Positions 1 through 5,477 of a stretch of DNA of 6,200 bases are shown piece after piece. The notes beneath the pieces were generated by a model. That model made no database searches and was not told the DNA's origin. It saw nothing but the letters and a program-made list of their open reading frames with translations. The DNA comes from Anaerolineae bacterium (GTDB taxonomy: Bacteria > Chloroflexota > Anaerolineae > UBA4142), in the NCBI GenBank assembly GCA_026417715.1, contig JAOACU010000022.1, positions 1 through 6,200 on the forward strand, given 5' to 3'. Numbering within the stretch: position 1 is the first letter of the stretch; the number at the start of each line of letters is the position of its first letter. The position numbers were made by a program, and so were the translations under genes.

Positions 1-19
1 AGATGTGTATAAGAGACAG
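1..19 (+). other. Tn5 mosaic-end / Nextera sequencing adapter (artefact)
   Basis: The first 19 bases, AGATGTGTATAAGAGACAG, are identical to the Tn5 transposase mosaic end used in Nextera-type library adapters. They sit exactly at the window edge, as expected for an untrimmed adapter at a contig end. Translated, they give MCIRDS, a well-known contaminant N-terminus in predicted proteins. Genomic sequence begins at about base 20. This is not evidence of a transposon in the organism. Confidence 0.97.
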
Positions 20-20
20 T

Positions 21-872
21 CCCACCACACCACCGAGCGCGCTGATCAAAGACGATTGGGTGTGGCGCCAGCGCGTCGCGTCGCGTCGTCTTCCGAGCAA
101 ACCTCCGCGCCCGCGCATCCTCGTTTGCGACGAGAGTGGCGATTTGGCAACGATTCTGGCACGATACTCGGATGAGATCGAATTCGCTGAATGTTCCGAA
201 CCCACGCGTATTCGTCAAGCCCTTGCAGAATGTCCTGCGCAAGCCATTTTGCTCAACACGGCTTTACCGCATGATTTGTACACACGTTTGGAACACACCA
301 GCCAACTCGTTCCCGATACGCCGATTCTGGGTTGTGCTTTGCCACCCAAAAGCGCGCACGCGTGGCAAGCCGGCGCGCTCGATTATTTGCTCAAGCCGGT
401 GATGCGTCAGCATCTTGAACAAGCCCTTGCCAAAATCGGCAAGCCGATTCAGCGCGTCTTGATTGTGGACGATAATGGCGACGCGCGCCAACTCTTTACT
501 CGAATGCTTGAGGCGTGCGATGACACCTTGCAAATCCGCACTGCTACGAGTGGCGCCCAAGCCCTCGAAGAATTGCGCACCTGTCCTCCCGATGTGATGC
601 TACTCGACATCGTGCTACCTGATTTGGATGGCTGGGAAGTGTTGCGCATCAAGAACCAAGATGAAAACCTGCGCGCGATTCCTGTGATCTTCATCTCTGC
701 CCAAGACCCACTCGAGCGCCCACTCACAAGTCGTGTGATTATGGCATCCATCGGTGAAGGAATCACAGTCCAGCGTTTGTTACGTTGTGTGCAGACCTTG
801 ACAACGGTCTTGACGCAACCCGATTCTGCACAGACTCGGACAAACCCAACACCCGATCCAGTGCTTGAATGA
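21..872 (+). CDS. Tandem receiver-domain protein, C-terminal fragment (5' end missing)
   Basis: This is the C-terminal part of a two-component signalling protein, probably a hybrid histidine kinase or multi-receiver regulator. The frame is open through the adapter, so the true start lies off the contig. Numbering residues from base 3, receiver 1 spans about 38-146. It keeps an acidic pair (D43, E44) and the Lys-Pro pair (K131-P132) but has N85 in place of the phospho-acceptor Asp (AILLNTALP), so it is probably a pseudo-receiver. Receiver 2 spans about 150-270. It has D156/D157, phospho-acceptor D202 (MLLDIVLPDLDGWE) and S232, but lacks the usual Lys-Pro near its end, which reads GEGITVQRLLRCV instead. 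No DNA-binding output domain follows; the tail is Pro/Thr-rich. A kinase core upstream is my inference. The last 110 bp overlap the opposing gene. The receiver assignment is secure, the full architecture is not. Confidence 0.85.
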   Translation, partial: PTTPPSALIKDDWVWRQRVASRRLPSKPPRPRILVCDESGDLATILARYSDEIEFAECSEPTRIRQALAECPAQAILLNTALPHDLYTRLEHTSQLVPDTPILGCALPPKSAHAWQAGALDYLLKPVMRQHLEQALAKIGKPIQRVLIVDDNGDARQLFTRMLEACDDTLQIRTATSGAQALEELRTCPPDVMLLDIVLPDLDGWEVLRIKNQDENLRAIPVIFISAQDPLERPLTSRVIMASIGEGITVQRLLRCVQTLTTVLTQPDSAQTRTNPTPDPVLE

Positions 873-2007
873 ACTCTTGTCGCCGCACTGGTTTGGGCAC
901 ATAGAGTTTCGCGCCTAACGCCAACGCCAGTTCTTCTTCGCGCACGACCGAACAAACGATGATGGGGATGGCACGTGTGGCAGGATGATTGTGCAAGTGC
1001 GAAAGAAGTTCCCACCCATCGGCATCGGGTAACATCACGTCCAACACAATCACATCGGGAGCAACGGCTTGGATCGTTTCTAACGCGCGCGCGCCTTCGC
1101 GTACTGGCACAATGTGATAGCGCGTCCCTTGCACATAGCGGCGGGAAAAAAGAATCAAATCCGCATTGTCATCCACCACCAACACTTTGTACGCCGTGTG
1201 CGGAAAATGGATGACACAAACGAATTGTTCGTCTTGTGTAACCGATGTCAGCGTGCCATTATGCGCCGCCAGTAGTTCCTGCACCAAGTCATCCATTGGC
1301 AGTGGTGTACTTGGCACAGTACTTGCTGTCAACGTAATCGTGATGCCCTCGGCATTTTGTTCCGCCCCCACTTGTACCTGCCCTGATGCCATTCGCCGCA
1401 CCAATTCCGACATTGTGCGCACGAGAATTTGCCGCAATTCGGACGGATGCATTGCTACACTCAAGCCCGGTCGAATCGGACGCACGGCTAACGTGACGTG
1501 ACGCCTGCTGGCAACCGCGTGCACCAACTCGACCACACGTGCAATCGTATCTCCCACATCAAAAGTTTGTTCGATTCCACCGCGCTCTAGCGCGTTCAAT
1601 TCCTGTCGCACTTGGACGATGCGCGCGGGCGTTTCGTCCCTGCCCTGCTCGGCTGCCAAATAATTTTCCCACAGTCGTTGCGCCAAGACGTGAATCGCTT
1701 GCGCTTGTTCACGACGCACGTGACGCGGCGTGATGCCTAAACGCTCAGCGGTTTCCTCTTGAGTCAATTTTTGAATGTAGCGACACGCCAACACGTCGTA
1801 CAATCGCCGACTGCGCGCCGCTGGCGGAGTATCGGGCGGCGGCGCTAGCGTTTGAATGAGGCGCAAGATGCTTGCCTGAAACGCATCGGCTTCACAGCCC
1901 AAGACGTTACGCAACTCGATGGGCGGTGCGTACGTTGGATCGTAAAGATGATTGAGAGCATTCTGTAAATCTTGTTCTAACTCATCTTGTCCTAAATATG
2001 TCCGCAT
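763..2007 (-). CDS. HTH, degenerate histidine-kinase-like and receiver domain protein
   Basis: A 414-residue signalling protein, cytoplasmic, with no membrane segment seen. From the ATG at 2007, residues about 69-113 form a sigma-70-region-4-like helix-turn-helix (LTQEETAERLGITPRHVRR). Residues about 149-268 resemble the ATPase core of histidine kinases (MHPSELRQILVRTMSELV, then a LVQELLAAHNGTL-like segment). However, the N-box Asn, the Gly-rich ATP-lid motifs and an HisKA-type His are not visible, so catalysis is doubtful. Residues about 273-385 are an intact receiver with D279/D280, phospho-acceptor D323 (VLDVMLPDADGWE), S353 and K372-P373. The frame extends upstream to a GTG at 2061, but that codon is almost at the predicted transcription start. 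An ATG at 2022 is also possible. I prefer 2007 because AAGG lies 7 nt upstream. A DNA-binding, phosphorylation-responsive regulator is inferred; its targets are unknown. Confidence 0.85.
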   Translation of the reverse strand: MRTYLGQDELEQDLQNALNHLYDPTYAPPIELRNVLGCEADAFQASILRLIQTLAPPPDTPPAARSRRLYDVLACRYIQKLTQEETAERLGITPRHVRREQAQAIHVLAQRLWENYLAAEQGRDETPARIVQVRQELNALERGGIEQTFDVGDTIARVVELVHAVASRRHVTLAVRPIRPGLSVAMHPSELRQILVRTMSELVRRMASGQVQVGAEQNAEGITITLTASTVPSTPLPMDDLVQELLAAHNGTLTSVTQDEQFVCVIHFPHTAYKVLVVDDNADLILFSRRYVQGTRYHIVPVREGARALETIQAVAPDVIVLDVMLPDADGWELLSHLHNHPATRAIPIIVCSVVREEELALALGAKLYVPKPVRRQEFIQALDRVLGLSESVQNRVASRPLSRSAHNVTNAGL

Positions 2008-2050
2008 CGTGACCTTGTCCATCCACTCTAGAATCGTTATACTACAATTG

Positions 2051-2061
2051 GTGCATTGCAC
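2051..2061. repeat. Short perfect palindrome GTGCA-T-TGCAC, possible operator
   Basis: A perfect 5-1-5 palindrome lies just downstream of the predicted start of the minus-strand transcript. A further TGCAC half-site lies at 2119-2123 on the other side of the promoter, with GTGC at 2131-2134. The position suits a repressor or autoregulatory site, possibly for the HTH protein itself, but an 11-bp palindrome can occur by chance. Confidence 0.25.
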
Positions 2062-2069
2062 GCTCTTTC

Positions 2070-2098
2070 ATTCTAACATTTGACTACCGCACCGTCAA
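2070..2098 (-). promoter_or_regulatory. Sigma-70-type promoter for the minus-strand HTH/receiver gene
   Basis: Read on the minus strand, TTGACG (2098-2093) is followed by a 17-bp spacer and TAGAAT (2075-2070). The -10 box is preceded by TGT, giving an extended -10 (TGn). Transcription should begin near 2063, leaving a leader of about 56 nt before the ATG at 2007. This start site also argues against the GTG at 2061 as the translation start. Confidence 0.7.
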
Positions 2099-2153
2099 CC
2101 TACAGTTTGATGAATAACTGCACGCTGAATGTGCGTTAATCTTACACCACTCG

Positions 2154-2159
2154 AGGAGG
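2154..2159 (+). promoter_or_regulatory. Strong Shine-Dalgarno of the binding-protein gene
   Basis: AGGAGG lies 8 nt before the ATG at 2168. This fixes the start there, rather than at the in-frame upstream ATG at 2129, which would put 13 charged or polar residues before the lipoprotein signal. I could not find a convincing plus-strand promoter between 2062 and 2150. Confidence 0.9.
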
Positions 2160-2167
2160 AGAAAAAA

Positions 2168-3544
2168 ATGAAAGTGTTCAGATGGATTGTGCTCATCGGC
2201 ATTCTGCTGGCGATGGTAGTGGCGTGTGCTCCCGCTCCTACACCGACGCCCACACCGCAACCCGTCGTCACACTGCGTTATTCCAACTGGCACCTTGCGG
2301 AGGCGCACTGGGAGAGAACTATCAAAGCCGCGATTCCACTGTTCGAGAAAGAAAATCCTAACATCAAGGTCAGTCTCGAAGTGGTCTCGTACGCCGAGAA
2401 GGAAGCCAAGTACGCCACCGAAATTCAAGCCGGCGCCGGCCCCGACTTGATTCACCTCGCGGGGTACTCCATCCGCCACTTTGTTGAGAGTGGGTATCTG
2501 TATGACATTACCCCATTCGTCAACAAAGAAGCCCCCAATTTCTTGGATCAGTGGTATCCGCACCTTGTTGATCTCTTCAAGTATCAAGGCAAGTTGTACG
2601 GGCTCCCCAGCGATTACATGGCAATGATCTTGGTGTACAACAAGAAACTATTCCAGGAAGTTGGCTTGGATCCCAACAAACCACCCAAAACCTGGGATGA
2701 GTTTCTGACCTACGCCAAGAAACTCACGCGCGATCGCAAAGGCAGTGGTAAAATTGACGCGTGGGGTTTTGGCACCGTCGGCGCGATTGATCCGGGTTGG
2801 GAATTGCGCTTTTCACCCGTCCTACTCAGTCACGGCGCGTCGTATCTGACGCCGGACAACAAATGCTCTGCGCTCAACACACCCGAAGCCAAAGAGGCGT
2901 TCAAATTCTGGGTCGGCTTGGTCACCGATGCCAAAGTCGTTCCGCCGGGTGTGACAACACAAGGCGCGGGCGCCGTACGCACACAATTCGCGAACGAACT
3001 GATCGCGATGAAGATCGGTTCGGGATGGACAGCACCCATCGTGCCCACCATCAACAAAGAGTTCAACGTTGCCGAGAACTTGGGCGCGGCACCGATGCCG
3101 GTCAAAGCCGGCAAGACACTCTCCAAGACAACGACGGCTTGGTACAGCGGTTGGATGATCACCAAGAATACCAAGTATCCAGAACAAGCGTGGAAACTGC
3201 TCAAATGGCTGACCAGCAAAGAGAGCGATCAACGCTGGTTCGATGGAGCACGCGTCCTCTCGGCGCGCCGCGATGTGTCCGGCGATCCTGACAAGGGCAT
3301 CAAACCTTATCAAGCCATCGTGGATGACAAATTCGCTCAGGTGATCTCCGCCGAATTGAAGAACGCGCAAATCAATCCACAGTTGAAAGAGTGGCCCCAA
3401 ATCGCCGATACGGTGAACAAAGAAGTGCAAAACGCGTTCACCGGCAACAAGACACCTGATCAAGCCCTGAAAGACGCGCACGATCAAATCAACATCATCC
3501 TAGCACCCTATCGCCGAGCCGGCGAAACTTGCCCCGCTTACTAA
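2168..3544 (+). CDS. ABC transporter substrate-binding lipoprotein, carbohydrate type (CUT1)
   Basis: A 458-residue extracytoplasmic binding protein that captures a solute, probably a sugar or oligosaccharide, and delivers it to the permeases encoded next. The N-terminus is a lipoprotein signal: a basic start, hydrophobic residues 7-18, and lipobox VVAC with the lipidated Cys at position 20. A Pro/Thr repeat linker (about 21-32) then tethers the domain to the membrane. Family hallmarks include AGAGPDLIHLAG (88-99), GKLYGLPSDY (141-150), a YNKKLFQEVGLDP...PKTWDEF segment (157-179), AWKLLKWLTSKE (341-352) and a C-terminal helix with ALKDAHDQINIIL (443-455). The length is normal for family 1 binding proteins (COG1653-like). 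Many aromatic residues fit sugar stacking, but the substrate cannot be named. It is the first gene of the operon, with a strong ribosome binding site and a stable hairpin just after its stop, consistent with expression above that of the permeases. Confidence 0.95.
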   Translation: MKVFRWIVLIGILLAMVVACAPAPTPTPTPQPVVTLRYSNWHLAEAHWERTIKAAIPLFEKENPNIKVSLEVVSYAEKEAKYATEIQAGAGPDLIHLAGYSIRHFVESGYLYDITPFVNKEAPNFLDQWYPHLVDLFKYQGKLYGLPSDYMAMILVYNKKLFQEVGLDPNKPPKTWDEFLTYAKKLTRDRKGSGKIDAWGFGTVGAIDPGWELRFSPVLLSHGASYLTPDNKCSALNTPEAKEAFKFWVGLVTDAKVVPPGVTTQGAGAVRTQFANELIAMKIGSGWTAPIVPTINKEFNVAENLGAAPMPVKAGKTLSKTTTAWYSGWMITKNTKYPEQAWKLLKWLTSKESDQRWFDGARVLSARRDVSGDPDKGIKPYQAIVDDKFAQVISAELKNAQINPQLKEWPQIADTVNKEVQNAFTGNKTPDQALKDAHDQINIILAPYRRAGETCPAY

Positions 3545-3553
3545 TCCTACACT

Positions 3554-3585
3554 GGGAGGAATTGTCCCGCTGGACAATTCCTCCC
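3554..3585 (+). promoter_or_regulatory. Intercistronic hairpin, 14-bp perfect stem with 4-nt loop
   Basis: GGGAGGAATTGTCC (3554-3567), loop CGCT, then the exact reverse complement (3572-3585). It begins 10 nt after the binding-protein stop and ends 22 nt before the first permease start. No T-run follows (GCGTCTCC), so it is not a classical intrinsic terminator. By analogy with hairpins between binding-protein and permease genes such as malE-malF, it may protect the upstream mRNA from 3' exonucleases or cause partial termination. The 5' arm carries a Shine-Dalgarno-like GGGAGGA buried in the stem. Confidence 0.85.
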
Positions 3586-3607
3586 GCGTCTCCGATGACA
3601 GTCGAAA

Positions 3608-4519
3608 ATGGAACGTGTATCCTTCAGATTGGGTGATCGCGCGCCAGCCTGGCGCGAATCGCTATCCAAAGCCGAAATGACGGGATATGCTTTCATACTC
3701 CCGTGTATGATTTTGATGCTCGTCGTCTTTGGGATTCCCGCGACGGTGGCTGTCGCCAACAGTTTCACACCGATTTGGTCAGAAGTCAAAACTTTTACAT
3801 TCGCAAATTATTTACGCCTGCAACAAGACAAGCAATTCTGGGAATCCTTGCGCGTGACGTTGCTCTTTGTCGCAGGCACCGTATCGCTACATCTGGCTTT
3901 GGGTTTGGGTGTCGCTTTGGCGCTCAATATTGATGTACCCGGCAAGTGGCTCTTTCGCATCATCGCCATTCTCCCTTGGACTGTTCCCGATGTTATCACA
4001 GGAATCGTCTGGCGATATATGTACGACCCGACAGCGGGAATTATCAACTATTTTCTTGATCGTATCGGCGTGCCAAATCCGTATATCGAATGGTTAGGAC
4101 GTCCGTATCTTGCCTTGCCTAGTGTGATCGTCGCTGATGTTTGGCGCGGGTATCCGTTCGTGATGCTCATTCTGCTTGCGGGCTTGCAAGCGATTCCACA
4201 AGAGTTGTACGAAGCCGCGCGCGTAGATGGCGCGACCGCGTGGCAAGAATTTCGTCACATCACGATTCCAGGTCTATCGCGAATGTTTATGATTGCTCTC
4301 GCGCTGGATACCATTTGGCAATTCCGTCGCTTTGGTTTGGTTTACAATATGACCCAAGGTGGACCAGGCAACGCGACCGAGATTCTACCTCTGGCAATCT
4401 ACAATCAATATTTTAAATTTTTCAACTTTGAATACGCCTCGGCGATGGCAGTCGTCCTTGCCGTGATTATGCTCATCATCAGTATTCCGTACATCCGTTT
4501 GGTTGCTAGGAGAGTGTGA
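3608..4519 (+). CDS. ABC sugar transporter permease, MalF/UgpA-like
   Basis: A 303-residue inner-membrane subunit that forms half of the translocation pore. Hydrophobic segments lie at about 28-51, 80-107, 113-136, 168-195, 224-246 and 277-298, giving six transmembrane helices, as is normal for short CUT1 permeases. The cytoplasmic EAA loop that docks on the ATPase is clear: EAARVDGATAWQEFRHITIP (202-221), with the conserved Gly at 208. A NMTQGGPGNATEIL segment (258-271) before the last helix is also typical of the family. An in-frame TGA at 3596 means translation cannot start much earlier than the ATG at 3608. No Shine-Dalgarno precedes this ATG, and the only GGGAGG nearby is locked in the upstream hairpin, so translation is probably weaker than for the binding protein. 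The stop overlaps the next start. The substrate is unknown. Confidence 0.95.
   Translation: MERVSFRLGDRAPAWRESLSKAEMTGYAFILPCMILMLVVFGIPATVAVANSFTPIWSEVKTFTFANYLRLQQDKQFWESLRVTLLFVAGTVSLHLALGLGVALALNIDVPGKWLFRIIAILPWTVPDVITGIVWRYMYDPTAGIINYFLDRIGVPNPYIEWLGRPYLALPSVIVADVWRGYPFVMLILLAGLQAIPQELYEAARVDGATAWQEFRHITIPGLSRMFMIALALDTIWQFRRFGLVYNMTQGGPGNATEILPLAIYNQYFKFFNFEYASAMAVVLAVIMLIISIPYIRLVARRV
4508..4512 (+). promoter_or_regulatory. Shine-Dalgarno of the second permease, inside the first
   Basis: AGGAG lies within the last codons of the upstream permease, 6 nt before the ATG at 4519 and only 3 nt before the GTG at 4516. The spacing favours the ATG as the start. Confidence 0.75.
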
Positions 4520-5352
4520 TGAGACGCTACAAACGCATACGCACCCTCATCGTCTATGTGATTTTGATTGCGGTCTGTATTTTCAACTTGTTGCCATTCT
4601 TCTTTATGCTCTCCACTTCTTTGAAAACTGAGCAAGAATCCTACGAGATTCCACCGACTTTTTGGCCGCGTCAACTCACACTCGATGCATACATCCAAGT
4701 CATTCTTTGGACGAACTTCCCTGCCTACTTTTTGAACAGTACGATTGTGGCTCTGGGCACGGCGATTTTCTCGACGATGCTCGGCGCGCTCGCGGGCTAT
4801 GGTTTCTCGCGTTATAACTTTCGCGGCAGAGAATCGTATATGGGTCTGATTCTGGCAACGCAAATGCTTCCTGGTGTTTTGTTGGTGGGACCCTATTTCA
4901 AATTACTCGCCGCGATAGGTTTATACAACACTTATCTTGGACTCATTCTTGCTTTTACCACCATCACACTCCCCTTTAGCGCATGGATGCTCAAGGGATT
5001 CATTGACACTGTCCCCGAAGAATTGGATCACGCCGCGATGGTAGATGGTTGTACACCTCTCGGTGCGTTTGTGCGCGTGGTTTTGCCCGTCATCACGCCG
5101 GGTATGGTCGCGACGATTGTGTTCGCGTTCTTGCTGGCGTGGGGAGATTTGCTATGGGCATTGATCTTGACCAGCGGCGATGAAATGGCAATGGTCACAC
5201 TGGGTTTGACGCGTCTGGTCACCCAGTTCCGCATCATCTGGCCCCAATTGATGGCAGGTTCGATCATTGCCTCGGTGCCGTGTATGATTTTGTATCTGGC
5301 ATTGCAAGATTATCTGGTCAAGGGCTTGACCGCTGGCGCGGTCAAGGAATAA
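4519..5352 (+). CDS. ABC sugar transporter permease, MalG/UgpE-like
   Basis: A 277-residue inner-membrane subunit that pairs with the preceding permease. A positively charged N-terminus (RRYKRIRT) leads into the first helix (about 9-32). Further hydrophobic segments lie at about 70-94, 108-129, 138-158, 185-208 and 238-262. The EAA-type loop reads DHAAMVDGCTPLGAFVRVVLP (about 170-190), with the usual Glu replaced by His (HAA) and the conserved Gly at 177. The C-terminus GLTAGAVKE closely resembles the GLTAGGVKG end of MalG, so the protein is complete. The ATG overlaps the upstream TGA (TGATG), which indicates translational coupling and roughly equal synthesis of the two permeases; a GTG one codon earlier is the alternative start. 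No ATP-binding subunit follows, which is common for CUT1 operons that rely on a shared MsmK/MsiK-type ATPase. Confidence 0.95.
   Translation: MRRYKRIRTLIVYVILIAVCIFNLLPFFFMLSTSLKTEQESYEIPPTFWPRQLTLDAYIQVILWTNFPAYFLNSTIVALGTAIFSTMLGALAGYGFSRYNFRGRESYMGLILATQMLPGVLLVGPYFKLLAAIGLYNTYLGLILAFTTITLPFSAWMLKGFIDTVPEELDHAAMVDGCTPLGAFVRVVLPVITPGMVATIVFAFLLAWGDLLWALILTSGDEMAMVTLGLTRLVTQFRIIWPQLMAGSIIASVPCMILYLALQDYLVKGLTAGAVKE
5325..5346 (+). terminator. Hairpin at the end of the transporter operon, weak terminator candidate
   Basis: CTTGACCGC, loop TGGC, GCGGTCAAG: a perfect 9-bp stem over the last codons of the second permease. An additional GGTCAAG at 5316-5322 can pair with the same middle arm. Downstream is GAATAACCTTTCCC with no real T-run, so efficient intrinsic termination is doubtful. 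The sequence also encodes the conserved GLTAGAVK tail, so the pairing may be partly a coding coincidence. A role as an RNA-stabilising 3' hairpin or partial terminator is possible. Confidence 0.35.
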
Positions 5353-5391
5353 CCTTTCCCACCGTCTTGGTTTTGATAATTGATTCCCCTC

Positions 5392-5420
5392 TTGAAAAAC
5401 TTGACAAGATGTAGTATAAT
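5392..5420 (+). promoter_or_regulatory. Near-consensus sigma-70 promoter of the iclR-family gene
   Basis: TTGAAA (5392-5397), a 17-bp spacer and a perfect TATAAT (5415-5420). Transcription is expected to start near 5427, giving a leader of about 50 nt. A perfect TTGACA at 5401-5406 lies only 8 bp from this -10 and cannot act with it. It could pair only with a poor -10 such as ATAGAT (5425-5430). Confidence 0.85.
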
Positions 5421-5428
5421 ATCAATAG

Positions 5429-5454
5429 ATGAAATAAATTTCATAATATGAAAT
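5429..5454. promoter_or_regulatory. Triple half-site operator, probable IclR-family binding site
   Basis: ATGAAAT (5429-5435), AA, ATTTCAT (5438-5444), AAT, ATGAAAT (5448-5454): three alternating heptamers forming two overlapping perfect inverted repeats. From memory, the E. coli IclR site is TGGAAATNATTTCCA, and TGAAATAAATTTCA here has nearly the same layout. The array begins at about +2 relative to the predicted start, so bound protein would block initiation or elongation. Autoregulation by the downstream gene product is the natural inference. Confidence 0.7.
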
Positions 5455-5462
5455 GAGACCAA

Positions 5463-5468
5463 GAGGGG
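5463..5468 (+). promoter_or_regulatory. Shine-Dalgarno of the iclR-family gene
   Basis: GAGGGG lies 9 nt before the ATG at 5478 and fixes that start. It lies within the right arm of the 12-bp inverted repeat, so it can be occluded when the left arm is present on the same RNA. Confidence 0.75.
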
Positions 5469-5477
5469 AATTCAGAT

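Larger units (their letters stand above)
5383..5471. repeat. 12-bp inverted repeat bracketing the iclR promoter and operator
   Basis: ATTCCCCTCTTG at 5383-5394 is the exact reverse complement of CAAGAGGGGAAT at 5460-5471, with 65 bp between. The left arm runs into the -35 box and lies upstream of the predicted transcription start; the right arm contains the iclR Shine-Dalgarno. Only transcripts reading through from the permease genes would carry both arms, and in those the iclR ribosome binding site could be masked by pairing. Alternatively, both arms are protein-binding sites on DNA. Function is inferred; the repeat itself is plain in the sequence. Confidence 0.75.

Noticed and set aside
793..810. 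AGACC-8 nt-GGTCT inverted repeat between the convergent genes, as a bidirectional terminator
   Set aside because: The stem is only 5 bp with an 8-nt loop, has no T-run on either strand, and lies inside both coding regions.
2008..2061. GTG at 2061 as the start of the HTH/receiver gene (432 residues)
   Set aside because: The predicted transcription start is near 2063, so this codon would be essentially leaderless, and the added residues look unrelated to the domain that follows. The ATG at 2007 has an AAGG at suitable spacing.
2080..2111. TTGACT with a downstream TTTGAT as a plus-strand promoter for the transporter operon
   Set aside because: The spacer would be 20 bp and the -10 is poor; at 16-18 bp spacing there is no recognisable -10 box. 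No plus-strand promoter is called.
2129..2167. Upstream in-frame ATG at 2129 as the binding-protein start
   Set aside because: It has no Shine-Dalgarno and would place 13 residues before a complete lipoprotein signal; the ATG at 2168 has AGGAGG 8 nt upstream.
2822..3487. Long minus-strand open frame within the binding-protein gene
   Set aside because: It is the shadow of a high-confidence gene, with no recognisable domain and no ribosome binding site; the same holds for the other antisense and out-of-frame open frames in the transporter genes.
5351..5376. ACC-GTCTT-GGT followed by TTTT as an intrinsic terminator after the second permease
   Set aside because: The stem is only 3-4 bp and too weak to terminate transcription.
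5401..5430. Consensus TTGACA at 5401 as the main iclR -35 box
   Set aside because: It is only 8 bp from the perfect TATAAT, and at 17-18 bp its partner would be AATAGA or ATAGAT. TTGAAA at 5392 has exact 17-bp spacing to TATAAT.
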